From NCBI GenBank assembly GCA_963742405.1, contig CAVUMB010000004.1, positions 310,001 through 374,000 of the forward strand: a stretch of DNA of 64,000 nucleotides. Reading direction: 5' to 3'. Shown here piece by piece: positions 52,884-61,219 of this stretch. Position 1 is the stretch's first letter, and each line of letters opens with the position of its first letter. This DNA comes from JAGVSR01 sp963742405. GTDB taxonomy: Bacteria > Pseudomonadota > Alphaproteobacteria > Rhizobiales > Hyphomicrobiaceae. The notes beneath the pieces are model-generated. The model saw nothing but the letters and a program-made list of their open reading frames with translations, had not been told where the DNA came from and did not search any database. Position numbers and translations under genes: made by a program.

Positions 52884-53942
52884 ATGGTGCAGACAACACT
52901 GACGTTGGAGAGAGCGAGCGCCGATCGGTTCGTTCAGATCTGGCTCACGGCGGTTGCGTTCCTCGTCCTGTGCATGATCATCGTCGGTGGTGCCACGCGG
53001 CTGACGGACAGCGGCCTGTCGATTACCGAATGGAAGCCAATCCTGGGCGCCATTCCGCCGCTAAGCGAGGCTCATTGGCTGGAGGCGTTCGAGAAGTACC
53101 GGCAGATCCCGGAATATCATCTTGTCAACAAGGGGATGTCGCTCGACGAGTTCAAGTTCATCTACTGGTGGGAGTGGGGGCATCGCTTTCTTGGCCGGAT
53201 CATCGGCCTTGCGTTCGCGGTGCCTCTCGTCGTTTTTGCCTGGCGCGGCATGCTTCGGCCCGGCGCGCTGCCGAAGTATCTTGGTGTGCTAGCGCTTGGC
53301 GGACTGCAAGGAGCGATCGGCTGGTACATGGTGTCGTCGGGTCTTGTCGCGCGCGTCGATGTCAGTCACTACCGGCTGGCGCTGCATCTTTGCGTTGCGT
53401 TTCTGATCCTTGGTCTGCTCGTCTGGCTGGCGATGGACCTCAGTGAGAAGCCGAGCCGCCTCGGTGTGGCACGGCTTCCCGCGAACGTCGCTACCGTTGC
53501 GCTCGTCATTGTCTGCATCGTGTATGCCCAGGTGGCGCTCGGAGCGTTCGTCGCGGGGCTGAAGGCGGGCCTCGCCTACAACACATGGCCACTGATGAAC
53601 GGGCAAGTGATCCCCGACGACCTATTCGCGATGTCGCCTTGGGTCGTGAACCTCGTCGAGAACGCCACGACGGTACAGTTCAATCATCGTCTCGTGGCCT
53701 ACGTCGTGGTTGGGCTTGGGCTGTGGCATGCCATTTCGCTCATGCGCCCGCCCGTCGATGTTGATGTGCGCAAGTCGGCGCTGTTGCTTGCCGGTGGCTT
53801 GGCCGGGCAGATGATGCTCGGGATCGTAACGCTGCTGCATGCAGTGCCGATCGGGCTCGGCATTGCGCATCAGGGCTTTGCCGCAATTGTGCTTGCGATC
53901 GCGGTTCGGCATCTCTTCATTGTGCGCCGAGCTGCGGTTTAG
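52884..53942 (+). CDS. ctaA: Heme A synthase (Cox15/CtaA)
   Basis: Oxidises heme O to heme A for aa3-type cytochrome c oxidase, in the inner membrane. The 352-residue length fits the eight-helix alphaproteobacterial type 2 form. Motifs: VGGATRLTDSGLSITEWKPI near the N-terminus, FIYWWEWGHRFLGRIIGLAF with heme-ligand His, LALHLCVAFLILGLLVWLAM, YNTWPLMNGQVIPDD, NATTVQFNHRLVAYVVVGLG and a last AHQGFAAIVLAIAVRH. ATG 52884. It is convergent with argC. Its presence implies an aerobic respiratory chain with heme-A oxidase. Confidence 0.97.
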   Translation: MVQTTLTLERASADRFVQIWLTAVAFLVLCMIIVGGATRLTDSGLSITEWKPILGAIPPLSEAHWLEAFEKYRQIPEYHLVNKGMSLDEFKFIYWWEWGHRFLGRIIGLAFAVPLVVFAWRGMLRPGALPKYLGVLALGGLQGAIGWYMVSSGLVARVDVSHYRLALHLCVAFLILGLLVWLAMDLSEKPSRLGVARLPANVATVALVIVCIVYAQVALGAFVAGLKAGLAYNTWPLMNGQVIPDDLFAMSPWVVNLVENATTVQFNHRLVAYVVVGLGLWHAISLMRPPVDVDVRKSALLLAGGLAGQMMLGIVTLLHAVPIGLGIAHQGFAAIVLAIAVRHLFIVRRAAV

Positions 53943-53970
53943 CTGGCCGTTGAAGATTGAAGCGTCGCCT

Positions 53971-54894
53971 CTAAATGCCGAGCATCAACTTGATGTTCTG
54001 GACTGCGGCGCCGGCGGCGCCTTTACCGAGATTGTCAAGGCGCGCGACGAGCAGCGCATGGCCGAGTTCGCTCTTGCCGAAGACAAAGAGTTCAAGCTCG
54101 TCCGTGCCGTTCAGTGCTTCCGGTTCAAGACGTGTGTGGGTTGCGGCCGCGCCATCGACGACACGCACGGACCGGGCGCCGGCATAATGCCGAACGAGTG
54201 CGGCCTCGAGATCGGCGGCACGAGGTGAGCCGGGCAACGTGCCCAGATGAAGAGGAATCGAGACCAGCATGCCTTGACGGAAATTGCCGACCGAGGGCAC
54301 GAAAATCGGCCGCCGCTGCAATCCGGTGTAGGCCATCAATTCAGGAACGTGTTTGTGCTCCAGGGTCAACCCGTACAGCTCGAAATTGGGCGCGGTGCGC
54401 ACCGGCTCGTAGGTTTCGATCATCGACCTGCCGCCGCCGGAATACCCCGACACCGCGTTGACGGTGATGGGGTGATTTGCCGGGATCAGTCCGGCGGCAA
54501 CGAGCGGGCGCAGAAGTGCGATGGCACCGGTCGGGTAGCAGCCGGGGTTCGTGACGTGCTGGGCGGACCGGATTTTTTCCGATTGCACGCTATCGAGTTC
54601 GGCAAAGCCATAGACCCAGCCGGGTGCGACGCGATGAGCAGTCGAGGCGTCAACGATCTTGGGCGCCGACTTGCCGAGGTCTGCAGCCAGAGCGACGGCG
54701 TCCTTCGCCGCGTCGTCCGGCAAGCAGAGCACGACGAGATCGGCCTCTCCCATCAGGGTCCGGCGCGCGTCGACATCCTTGCGCTTGTCAGCCGGTATCG
54801 AAAGCAGGCGGATGGCACTTTCGCCGGCCAACCGCTCGCGGATCTGCAGGCCGGTGGTGCCGGCCTCGCCGTCGATGAAAACCGCTGTCGTCAT
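53971..54894 (-). CDS. argC: N-acetyl-gamma-glutamyl-phosphate reductase (type 2)
   Basis: The third step of arginine synthesis: NADPH-dependent reduction of N-acetylglutamyl phosphate. The 307-residue length and motifs fit the short type 2 ArgC. The nucleotide-binding start is VFIDGEAGTTGLQIRERLAG, the catalytic Cys is in HVTNPGCYPTGAIALLRPLV, and there are SGYSGGGRSMIE and TLEHKHVPELMAYTGL. ATG 54894. The TerC gene starts upstream on the same strand with only 7 bases between its stop and this start. Confidence 0.96.
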   Translation of the reverse strand: MTTAVFIDGEAGTTGLQIRERLAGESAIRLLSIPADKRKDVDARRTLMGEADLVVLCLPDDAAKDAVALAADLGKSAPKIVDASTAHRVAPGWVYGFAELDSVQSEKIRSAQHVTNPGCYPTGAIALLRPLVAAGLIPANHPITVNAVSGYSGGGRSMIETYEPVRTAPNFELYGLTLEHKHVPELMAYTGLQRRPIFVPSVGNFRQGMLVSIPLHLGTLPGSPRAADLEAALVRHYAGARSVRVVDGAAATHTRLEPEALNGTDELELFVFGKSELGHALLVARLDNLGKGAAGAAVQNIKLMLGI

Positions 54895-54901
54895 CGGCTT
54901 G

Positions 54902-55633
54902 TCAGCCCCTCAGCCCGAGCCTGTGCAAAACACCTTGCCAGATGGTTTCTGAGCAGCCGACGCCGTAGGCCGCGCAGGCAATCTGGTGGCTGTCGCGGTA
55001 GATCATGTCCAGGGCGACATAGAGAATGATGATGAGGCCGATCCAGGCGATCCAAGGATACTTATGCAGCAGCTTGGCGATGTAAGTGGAGGCGACGGCC
55101 ATCAGGATGATGGCCACCGCGAGTCCGATGACGAGGACGAGCGTGGATTCACCAGCCGCGCCAGCGACGGCGAGCACGTTGTCGAGGGACATCGAGAGGT
55201 CGGCGAGAATGATGGTCCATAGTGCCGACCAGAAGGGCACCTCGTTGCCGCTCGTGGTTGGATTGGCGAGGCCGGCTTCAACATCTTCGATCGAGTGCTG
55301 CTCGCCTTCGACGATCTGGCGGTACATCTTCCAACAGACGAAAAGCAGGAGAAGTCCACCGGCGAGTGTGAGACCGATAATCTGCAGCATCTGCTGGGCG
55401 ACGGCGGAAAACATGATGCGCAGTACGACGGCGCCGGCGATGCCCCAGAAAATGACCTTGGCGCGGATGGAGGGGTGAACGCGCGACGCGGCCATGCCGA
55501 CAACAATGGCATTGTCGCCGGCGAGCGTCAGGTCGATCAGCAAGATGTTGAACAACGCCATCCAGTGCGTGCGCCACCAGTCGGGCGACAACAAGAGACC
55601 TATGTCGGTGATAACGGTCTCGATCATGTCCAT
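54902..55633 (-). CDS. TerC/YjbE-family integral membrane protein
   Basis: A 243-residue TerC-superfamily membrane protein of the YjbE/YkoY type. Members are linked to manganese export and tellurite resistance. Helices carry the acidic family motifs: LLIDLTLAGDNAIVVGMAAS and LADLSMSLDNVLAVAGAAGE; others are VVLRIMFSAVAQQMLQIIGL and GLAVAIILMAVASTYIAKLL. A C-terminal region with three cysteines (QIACAAYGVGCSETIW) is less usual. ATG 55633. argC follows after 7 bases, so they are probably co-transcribed. Confidence 0.9.
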   Translation of the reverse strand: MDMIETVITDIGLLLSPDWWRTHWMALFNILLIDLTLAGDNAIVVGMAASRVHPSIRAKVIFWGIAGAVVLRIMFSAVAQQMLQIIGLTLAGGLLLLFVCWKMYRQIVEGEQHSIEDVEAGLANPTTSGNEVPFWSALWTIILADLSMSLDNVLAVAGAAGESTLVLVIGLAVAIILMAVASTYIAKLLHKYPWIAWIGLIIILYVALDMIYRDSHQIACAAYGVGCSETIWQGVLHRLGLRG

Positions 55634-55739
55634 TGCTCAGTCTCCAGTCGGCGGCGCGTCCGCAGCCATAGGTGAAGTCCAGGGTTGGGGCTATGTGGCA
55701 CCCTGCGCAGCGACGGGCAAGCTGGCGCGTTAAACGCAA

Positions 55740-55765
55740 ACAGCCCGCCAAGTGCGGCGGGCTGT
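55740..55765 (-). terminator. Terminator of the rplM-rpsI operon
   Basis: acagcccgcc (55740-55749) and ggcgggctgt (55756-55765) form a perfect 10-bp stem with a 6-base loop. On the minus strand a T-rich stretch (ttgcgttt) follows. It lies 26 bases after the rpsI stop codon. Confidence 0.85.
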
Positions 55766-55791
55766 TCGCAATCGGCAAGAGGAGCCTCTGA

Positions 55792-56271
55792 TTAACGCTT
55801 CGAGAACTGGAAGCTGCGGCGAGCCTTCATGCGGCCGTACTTCTTACGCTCGACGGTGCGGCTATCGCGGGTCAGGAAGCCGCCCTTCTTCAAAATACCG
55901 CGAAGTTCCGGCTCGAAGTAAGTGAGCGCCTTTGAGATACCGTGGCGCACGGCACCCGCCTGGCCGGACAGTCCGCCGCCGGCGACGGTCACGCGGATGT
56001 CGTACTGCGACAGGCGGTTGGCAGCATTCAGAGGCTGCTTCAACAGCATCTGCAGCACCGGGCGCGCGAAGTACTTCGTGAAGTCCTTCTCGTTGACGGT
56101 GATCATGCCCTTGCCGGGCTTGATCCAGACGCGGGCGACGGCGTCCTTGCGCTTGCCGGTCGCGTAGGCGCGGCCGAGCTTGTCGAGCTTTTGGACATGG
56201 ACCGGCGCCTCGGCGGGCGCTGCGGTCTTGATGGCGCTAAGGTCACTCAGCGTCTTTGCTTCGGATGCCAT
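55792..56271 (-). CDS. rpsI: 30S ribosomal protein S9
   Basis: A 159-residue small-subunit ribosomal protein. The conserved body begins GRAYATGKRKDAVARVWIKP and includes GMITVNEKDFTKYFARPVLQ, GLSGQAGAVRHGISKALTYF and the basic end KKYGRMKARRSFQFSKR, whose tail reaches the P site. The N-terminal 30-residue extension (MASEAKTLSDLSAIK...) is normal for Hyphomicrobiales. It follows rplM by 5 bases in one operon. Confidence 0.98.
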   Translation of the reverse strand: MASEAKTLSDLSAIKTAAPAEAPVHVQKLDKLGRAYATGKRKDAVARVWIKPGKGMITVNEKDFTKYFARPVLQMLLKQPLNAANRLSQYDIRVTVAGGGLSGQAGAVRHGISKALTYFEPELRGILKKGGFLTRDSRTVERKKYGRMKARRSFQFSKR

Positions 56272-56276
56272 GGTCC

Positions 56277-56738
56277 TCAGGCCCTCGAGTTCTTGCGGTT
56301 GAGCGCGGCGATGTCGAGCTTGGTCGGGTTCTGAGCTTCGTGGGGATGCTCCGAGCCCTTATAGACGCGCAAGTTGCGCATCAGCTGGCGCTGCAAAGGT
56401 CCACGCTTCAGCATGCGCTCAACGGCCTTGGTGATGATGCGCTCGGGGAACTTACCCTCGAGCAGGCGCTTGGGCGTCGTTTCCTTGATGCCGCCGACGT
56501 AGCCGGTATGACGGTAATAGGTCTTGTCTTCGGTCTTGTTGCCGGTGAAAACCACCTTTTCGGCGTTGACGACGATGATGTTGTCACCGCAATCGACGTG
56601 CGGGGTGAAAATGGCTTTGTGCTTGCCTCTGAGACGTGTGGCGATGAGGGCGGCGAGACGGCCGACGACGAGACCGTCGGCGTCGATCAAAATCCAGCCC
56701 TTGTCCACCTCGCCGGTCTTGGCGACGTAGGTTTTCAT
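56277..56738 (-). CDS. rplM: 50S ribosomal protein L13
   Basis: A 153-residue large-subunit ribosomal protein and an early assembly factor. Conserved parts are MKTYVAKTGEVDKGWILIDA, GRLAALIATRLRGKHKAIFT, PHVDCGDNIIVVNAEKVVFT, GNKTEDKTYYRHTGYVGGIK and VERMLKRGPLQRQLMRNLRV. ATG 56738 is clear. It is first in the rplM-rpsI operon with a good promoter upstream and a short leader hairpin. Confidence 0.98.
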   Translation of the reverse strand: MKTYVAKTGEVDKGWILIDADGLVVGRLAALIATRLRGKHKAIFTPHVDCGDNIIVVNAEKVVFTGNKTEDKTYYRHTGYVGGIKETTPKRLLEGKFPERIITKAVERMLKRGPLQRQLMRNLRVYKGSEHPHEAQNPTKLDIAALNRKNSRA

Positions 56739-56810
56739 GGTTCAGGTTCCAGCCTGGGATTAATCTGGCGCCAGCGAGGCGCATGCGGGCTTCACAGCCC
56801 GAACGAGGCT

Positions 56811-56839
56811 GGGATAGGTGAGAGATGTCCCGGCGTCAA
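56811..56839 (-). promoter_or_regulatory. Sigma-70-type promoter of rplM-rpsI
   Basis: On the minus strand: TTGACG (56834-56839), 17-base spacer, TATCCC (56811-56816). This gives a leader of about 65 bases. The leader contains a perfect 6-bp hairpin, cgggct/agcccg (56786-56801), a possible ribosomal-protein leader element. Confidence 0.6.
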
Positions 56840-56906
56840 GCAACAACAGCCGCATTTTATCAGACACGCTAGAAAATTGCCGATATTTGCTCGGTTCAAG
56901 TGATGA

Positions 56907-56942
56907 GGTATCATGATACCCGTTAAATGGTATCATGATACC
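56907..56942. promoter_or_regulatory. Pair of identical palindromes GGTATCATGATACC (operator candidate)
   Basis: The perfect 14-base palindrome GGTATCATGATACC occurs at 56907-56920 and again at 56929-56942. The centres are 22 bases apart, about two turns of DNA. This is the layout of a cooperative operator for a dimeric repressor. It lies upstream of the rplM promoter and 154 bases before the start of the periplasmic hypothetical gene to the right. I do not know the cognate regulator. Confidence 0.65.
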
Positions 56943-57095
56943 GTAACTTTTCGACTTGGTGTAGGAACTGGTACCGATCTGGTCCGTTTTGCCAAGTCGT
57001 TAATGACATCCTTAATGCGGTCGCAGTGATGGGTCATCTCAGCGGCGCATCGGCTATGTTACACGACGTCATCCTCCCCCGTCTGGAGATCCTCT

Positions 57096-57713
57096 ATGTT
57101 CCCATCGTTCTTCGCCTCGCCCGTCGGCCGCGCAGTGGCGCCGTCATGGTTCTGTTGCTTGCGGCAGCGTTTCATGCCGGACCCGTCGCCGCTCAAGATG
57201 TCGAGGAATTAAAGCAGATCGAATTGTCCGATGCGCAGGTATCGGGATTCATCTGCCGCTCAGAAGGATCTGCAACCGCTCTCGGCCAAGCTGCTCGAAG
57301 GCGGTGATAAGCCAGACGACGCTCTGAAAGGGGAACTGGACGGCATTGCCAAAAAGCATGGCTTTCAGTCGTTCATGGACATGGAAACGGTCGGCGCAAA
57401 TATTTCGCTCGTGCTTGACGGGCTGGACCGCAAAACGGGCAACTACACCGATCCTGTCGAAAAGATGAAGCAGGAACTGGAAAACATCAAAGGTGATGCG
57501 TCGATCCCCGACGACGACAAAAAGCTGGTCGTCGAAGATTTGAACCAGGAGATCAAAGCCGCCAAGCCGCTGCAGTTCGCGAGCAACATCGAGGTCGTGA
57601 AAAAGTATCAGCCGGAACTGGAAAAGTTGACGGTTGAAGGCGCAGGTGAGAGCCAGCCCGAAGACGGCGCGCCGCCAGTTGATGGCGCAGCCAAGCCGGA
57701 CGAGAAAAAGTAG
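57096..57713 (+). CDS. Exported hypothetical protein (apparent frameshifts)
   Basis: A protein of about 205 residues that I do not recognise by name. The best start is ATG 57096 (MFPSFFASPVGRAVAP) after ctggagatcc. The signal core MVLLLAAAFHAGPVAAQ is in another frame, implying a base lost near 57140. After DVEELKQIELSDAQVSGFI the frame shifts again with one extra base near 57258. It continues AAQKDLQPLSAKLLEGGDKP, LDGIAKKHGFQSFMDMETVG and LENIKGDASIPDDDKKLVVE to a charged tail. The mature part is helical and probably periplasmic. A shorter start at 57146 needs only one repair. The crotonase gene follows 13 bases later. Confidence 0.65.
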
Positions 57714-57726
57714 CGACGGGGTCGGA

Positions 57727-58542
57727 ATGAACATCGACGTGGGAGTCGCGCGAGCGCCGATCCGCAGCGAGCGGCCCGGGGCGGGCGTTGCGGTCCTGTT
57801 TCTTGATCGCCCGAAGCAGCGCAACAGTTTGAGCGTCGCCATGATGGCGGCTCTGCACGGCGAGATTGCCGTTCTCGGTAATGATCCAGATATTGCTGCT
57901 GTCGTCATAGCTGCGGAGGGTCCGGCGTTCTGCGCCGGTCATGACCTCAAGGAGTTGACGGCTCACCGTGAGGATGCGGACGGCGGTCGCGTGTTCTTCG
58001 CCGAGACCATGGCGCGGTGTTCAGCGTTGATGCAGGCCATCGTCGCTTGTCCAAAGCCTGTTATTGCAGCGGTGCATGGCATCGCGACCGCAGCCGGCTG
58101 CCAGCTGGTGGCGACGTGCGACCTGGCCGTCGCAGAGGAGGACAGCCGCTTTGCGACACCGGGCGTCAACATCGGGCTCTTCTGCTCGACGCCGATGGTG
58201 GCGCTTGCACGAAATATTCCGCGTAAACGAGCGATGGAAATGCTGCTGCTCGGTGAAATGATGGGAGCGGCTGAGGCTGCCGAATACGGGCTGATCAACC
58301 GGGTGGTCGCCAAAGGCGAGAGTTTAGCCGCCGCCATGGAACTGGCTCGAACGGTCGCATCGAAATCGCCGCTGACAGTTTCGATGGGCAAAGCTGCCTT
58401 CTACGATCAGATCGAAATGCCACTAACAGCGGCGTACGATTATGCCGCCAAGGTGATGGTCGAGAACATGCTGAAGGCCGATGCCGCGGAAGGCATTTCG
58501 GCGTTTCTCGACAAGCGGCCGCCCGTTTGGAAAGGCTGCTGA
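57727..58542 (+). CDS. Enoyl-CoA hydratase/isomerase family protein, ECHDC3-like
   Basis: A crotonase-fold protein of 271 residues. The oxyanion-hole segments are IAAEGPAFCAGHDLKELTAH and IAAVHGIATAAGCQLVATCD. The active-site loop reads FATPGVNIGLFCSTPMVALA, as in the ECHDC3 group, and lacks the Glu pair of true enoyl-CoA hydratases. The C-terminus is AEGISAFLDKRPPVWKG. The reaction is therefore uncertain; acyl-CoA binding is likely. ATG 57727 is chosen over an in-frame 57634 inside the previous gene. The CoA-binding gene starts 2 bases after the stop. Confidence 0.9.
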   Translation: MNIDVGVARAPIRSERPGAGVAVLFLDRPKQRNSLSVAMMAALHGEIAVLGNDPDIAAVVIAAEGPAFCAGHDLKELTAHREDADGGRVFFAETMARCSALMQAIVACPKPVIAAVHGIATAAGCQLVATCDLAVAEEDSRFATPGVNIGLFCSTPMVALARNIPRKRAMEMLLLGEMMGAAEAAEYGLINRVVAKGESLAAAMELARTVASKSPLTVSMGKAAFYDQIEMPLTAAYDYAAKVMVENMLKADAAEGISAFLDKRPPVWKGC

Positions 58543-58544
58543 AC

Positions 58545-58989
58545 ATGCCGTTCGCCAACCCCAGCGATGGCGAACTTTCTGAATTGCTGGCGTCAGCCCG
58601 AGTTTTCGCAATCGTCGGCGCATCGGCAAATCCCGACAGGCCCTCTTATGGCGTAATGGAAAGGCTCTTGGCGCACGGCTATCATGTCGATTCCGGTCAA
58701 TCCGGGACACGCTGGTGGATCCATACTCGGCCAGGGGGTTTACGCGACGATTGCCGATGTACCGGCCCCAGTCCAAGTCATCGATATCTTCAGGTCGCCT
58801 GACGCGGCGCTGGGCGTCGTAGATGAGGCCATTGCTGAGAAACAGCGGCTCGGGATTAAAGCGATATGGATGCAGCTCGGTGTCGTTAACGCGATAGCCG
58901 CTGAGCGGGCGATTGCTGCGGGACTGACGGTGGTCATGGATCGCTGTCCGAAGATCGAATTGGCGCGTCTCGGACTGCAGCCGGGGTGA
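58545..58989 (+). CDS. CoA-binding (YccU-like) protein (one apparent frameshift)
   Basis: A small Rossmann-fold CoA_binding-domain protein. The N-terminal part is LLASARVFAIVGASANPDRP followed by SYGVMERLLAHGYHV. The continuation (IPVNPGHAGGSILGQGVYAT, VIDIFRSPDAALGVVDEAIA, IKAIWMQLGVVNAIAAERAI, VVMDRCPKIELARL) is in another frame. One extra G near 58690 (cat-gtc-g-att-ccg) explains it. Repaired length is 147 residues, normal for the family. It is tightly coupled to the crotonase gene. Its 3' end overlaps the convergent GH3 gene by 56 bases. A sequence error is likely. Confidence 0.85.
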
Positions 58990-61219
58990 TGAGGAAATCG
59001 GTCGTGACGGTCGTGTCGGAGCTTCCGCCGGCGAAAATTTTGAACGGCGCGGCTTCGACGACGTAGCGTCCGGCATCGTCGTGAAATCCTAAATTCTGCG
59101 CCGACAGGCGAAAGCGTACGCTGCGTTTCTCGCCTGGCTTCAGTGTGATTTTTTCAAACCCGCGCAGTTCTTTAACCGGCCGCGAGCGGCTAGCCACGAG
59201 CTGGCGCGTATAAAGCTGGACGACTTCGCTACCCGTCCGGGAGCCAGTATTGCGAACCATGACGTCAACGTCGATAAATCCCTTCGTCGTCATAGTCGGC
59301 TCGGAGAGGATGATCGGTTCGTAGGCGAACGTCGTGTACGAGAGGCCGTGGCCAAAGGGGTATAGAGGCGTGTTCGCCTCGTCGATGTAGCCAGTGGTGT
59401 AGCGGCTGCCCGTCCAGGGGCGGCCTGTCGGAAGGCCGTTATAGGCGATCGGGATCTGGCCTTCCGACCGGGGAAATGTCATCGGCAGCTTACCCGACGG
59501 CGCAACTTCACCGGTGAGGACTTCTGCCAGTGCCGTGCGGCCCTCCGTCCCGGGATGCCAGGCGATCAGGATTGCGTCGGCTTGCCGGTCCGGCTTGGCG
59601 AGGACGAGCGGACGGCCGGTTTCCACCACGAGCACGATGGGCCGGCCGGTGGAGGCCAAGGCGTCGAGCATGTCCTGCTGGCGGCCGGAAAGTTCCAGTT
59701 TCGTGCGCGAAACGCCTTCGCCTTGAACATCGCAATCCTCGATGACGTTGAACACCACGATATCAGATCGGATCGCGGCGGCGATGGCGGCACCTTTGTC
59801 GAGGTACTCACGCCCGCACGCATCGGCGAAGGCCGGAGCGTAGTTGAGCGTTTGACCTGGACGAAGCCGTTTTTCAATGGCTTGGCGCAGCGTTTCGGTG
59901 ACCGGCTTTGCATGTCCGGCCGGACCCCACCAGGAGTGGTCGTGCGCTGCTGTGTCGGCCGCGGCGCCAATCAGAGCAATTGTTGGCGTTGCAGCCGTGA
60001 GCGGCAGTGCCGACTTATCGTTTTTGACGAGCACGAAGCTTTCGCGTGCGACCTCACGAGCGCTTCGGCGCACGTTCGTTTCGTCCACCGGTCGCGGAAG
60101 GGCGGCGAAATCGGCTGGTGTCGCATCAAACAGTCCGAGGCGGTACTTGACGCGCAAGACACGGCGCACGGCCTCGTCGATTTCGGCGGTTTTGATGCGT
60201 CCATCGCGCACGGCTTTGGCGAGGGTCAGATCGTAGCCGCCGCTCGCCATGTCGAAGTCGATGCCGGCGCGAAAGGCGAGTACGCTGGCCTCTTCAAGGT
60301 CACGGGCGACGCCATGGTTGACGAGTTCGCCAATGGCCACGAAGTCGCTGGTGACGAAGCCGTCGAAACCAAGCTGCTTTTTCAACAGGTCTGTGATGAG
60401 TTTGCGGTTCATCGTGACCGGCACACCGTTGATCGTGTTGAACGATGCCATCACAGTTTCCGAACCGGCCTGCAAGGCGGCCACAAACGGCGGCAGATAG
60501 CGGTCGAGAAGTTCGGGAGTGGAAATCTCGGTACCGGTGTAGTCGCGGCCGCCTTCCGGAGCGCCGTAGCCGACGAAATGCTTGACCGAGGTCGCAAGGC
60601 CGCCGCGGCGATAACCTTTGACGCGGGCGGCGGAGAAGGCGGAGGCGAGAAACGCGTCTTCGCCAGCGCCTTCAATGACGCGGCCCCAGCGGGGATCGCG
60701 CGAGACGTCGACCATGGGAGCGAAGGTCCAGTTGACACCCACGGCGCGGGCCTCGCGGCCAACTTCATAAGCGGCGCGTTCGGCCAACTCCGGTTTCCAG
60801 GTCGCAGCCCATGCGAGCGGCGGCGGGAACGTGATTTTCAAGGCGTAGATGGCATCGATGGCAAACAGCATGGGGATGCCGAGGCGCGACTGGCGGGCGG
60901 CGTCAGAGAACGGGCGGATAAATTTCGGATCGACCACGTTGAGCATCGCGCCGATCTCGCCACGGCGAACCGCCTCAAGCTGCGGTTGATGCGGGAAGGC
61001 GAGAGAAGGGAAATGCAACTGACCGACTTTTTCCTCCAGCGTCATCCGCTTCAGGAGGGCGGCAACAGCGCGCTCGATGTCGCGCTCCTTGATAGGGTCG
61101 CGCGTGCCGGCAAGTGATGGCAGGGTCTTGTCTGGGCCGACGGGGTTGGCCAGAGTCGGCGTGAGGGCCAAGAGCAACAAGGTGAATGCAAGGAATGAGC
61201 GCATGCGTCCGGGGTTCAT
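58934..61219 (-). CDS. bglX: Exported beta-glucosidase, glycoside hydrolase family 3
   Basis: A 761-residue periplasmic GH3 enzyme that hydrolyses beta-glucosides. The signal peptide is MRSFLAFTLLLLALTPTLA. The (beta/alpha)8 domain has RMTLEEKVGQLHFPSLAF, TFAPMVDVSRDPRWGRVIEG, SVKHFVGYGAPEGGRDYTGT and the nucleophile Asp in GFDGFVTSDFVAIGEL. The second domain has DIVVFNVIEDCDVQGEGVSR. A C-terminal fibronectin III-like domain follows (VMVRNTGSRTGSEVVQLYTR). ATG 61219 is given; 61204 directly starts the signal peptide. The symbol is by analogy with E. coli BglX. It is divergent from ribA. Confidence 0.92.
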   Translation of the reverse strand: MNPGRMRSFLAFTLLLLALTPTLANPVGPDKTLPSLAGTRDPIKERDIERAVAALLKRMTLEEKVGQLHFPSLAFPHQPQLEAVRRGEIGAMLNVVDPKFIRPFSDAARQSRLGIPMLFAIDAIYALKITFPPPLAWAATWKPELAERAAYEVGREARAVGVNWTFAPMVDVSRDPRWGRVIEGAGEDAFLASAFSAARVKGYRRGGLATSVKHFVGYGAPEGGRDYTGTEISTPELLDRYLPPFVAALQAGSETVMASFNTINGVPVTMNRKLITDLLKKQLGFDGFVTSDFVAIGELVNHGVARDLEEASVLAFRAGIDFDMASGGYDLTLAKAVRDGRIKTAEIDEAVRRVLRVKYRLGLFDATPADFAALPRPVDETNVRRSAREVARESFVLVKNDKSALPLTAATPTIALIGAAADTAAHDHSWWGPAGHAKPVTETLRQAIEKRLRPGQTLNYAPAFADACGREYLDKGAAIAAAIRSDIVVFNVIEDCDVQGEGVSRTKLELSGRQQDMLDALASTGRPIVLVVETGRPLVLAKPDRQADAILIAWHPGTEGRTALAEVLTGEVAPSGKLPMTFPRSEGQIPIAYNGLPTGRPWTGSRYTTGYIDEANTPLYPFGHGLSYTTFAYEPIILSEPTMTTKGFIDVDVMVRNTGSRTGSEVVQLYTRQLVASRSRPVKELRGFEKITLKPGEKRSVRFRLSAQNLGFHDDAGRYVVEAAPFKIFAGGSSDTTVTTDFLITPAAVRDAPIRSSDSDP

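Larger units (their letters stand above)
56739..57095. other. Divergent intergenic region between rplM and hypothetical gene
   Basis: 357 bases without a gene. It holds the rplM promoter and leader hairpin (left), the twin palindromes (middle) and, to the right, sequence with TTAA-N8-TTAA spacing (57000-57016), one base off a CtrA site. The promoter for the rightward gene was not identified. Confidence 0.5.

Noticed and set aside
57001..57016. CtrA site upstream of the exported hypothetical gene
   Set aside because: Spacing is TTAA-N8-TTAA, one base too long for the consensus.
59555..61117. 520-codon open frame antisense to the GH3 glucosidase
   Set aside because: Long but compositionally an antisense shadow, with no domain; the GH3 reading is complete.
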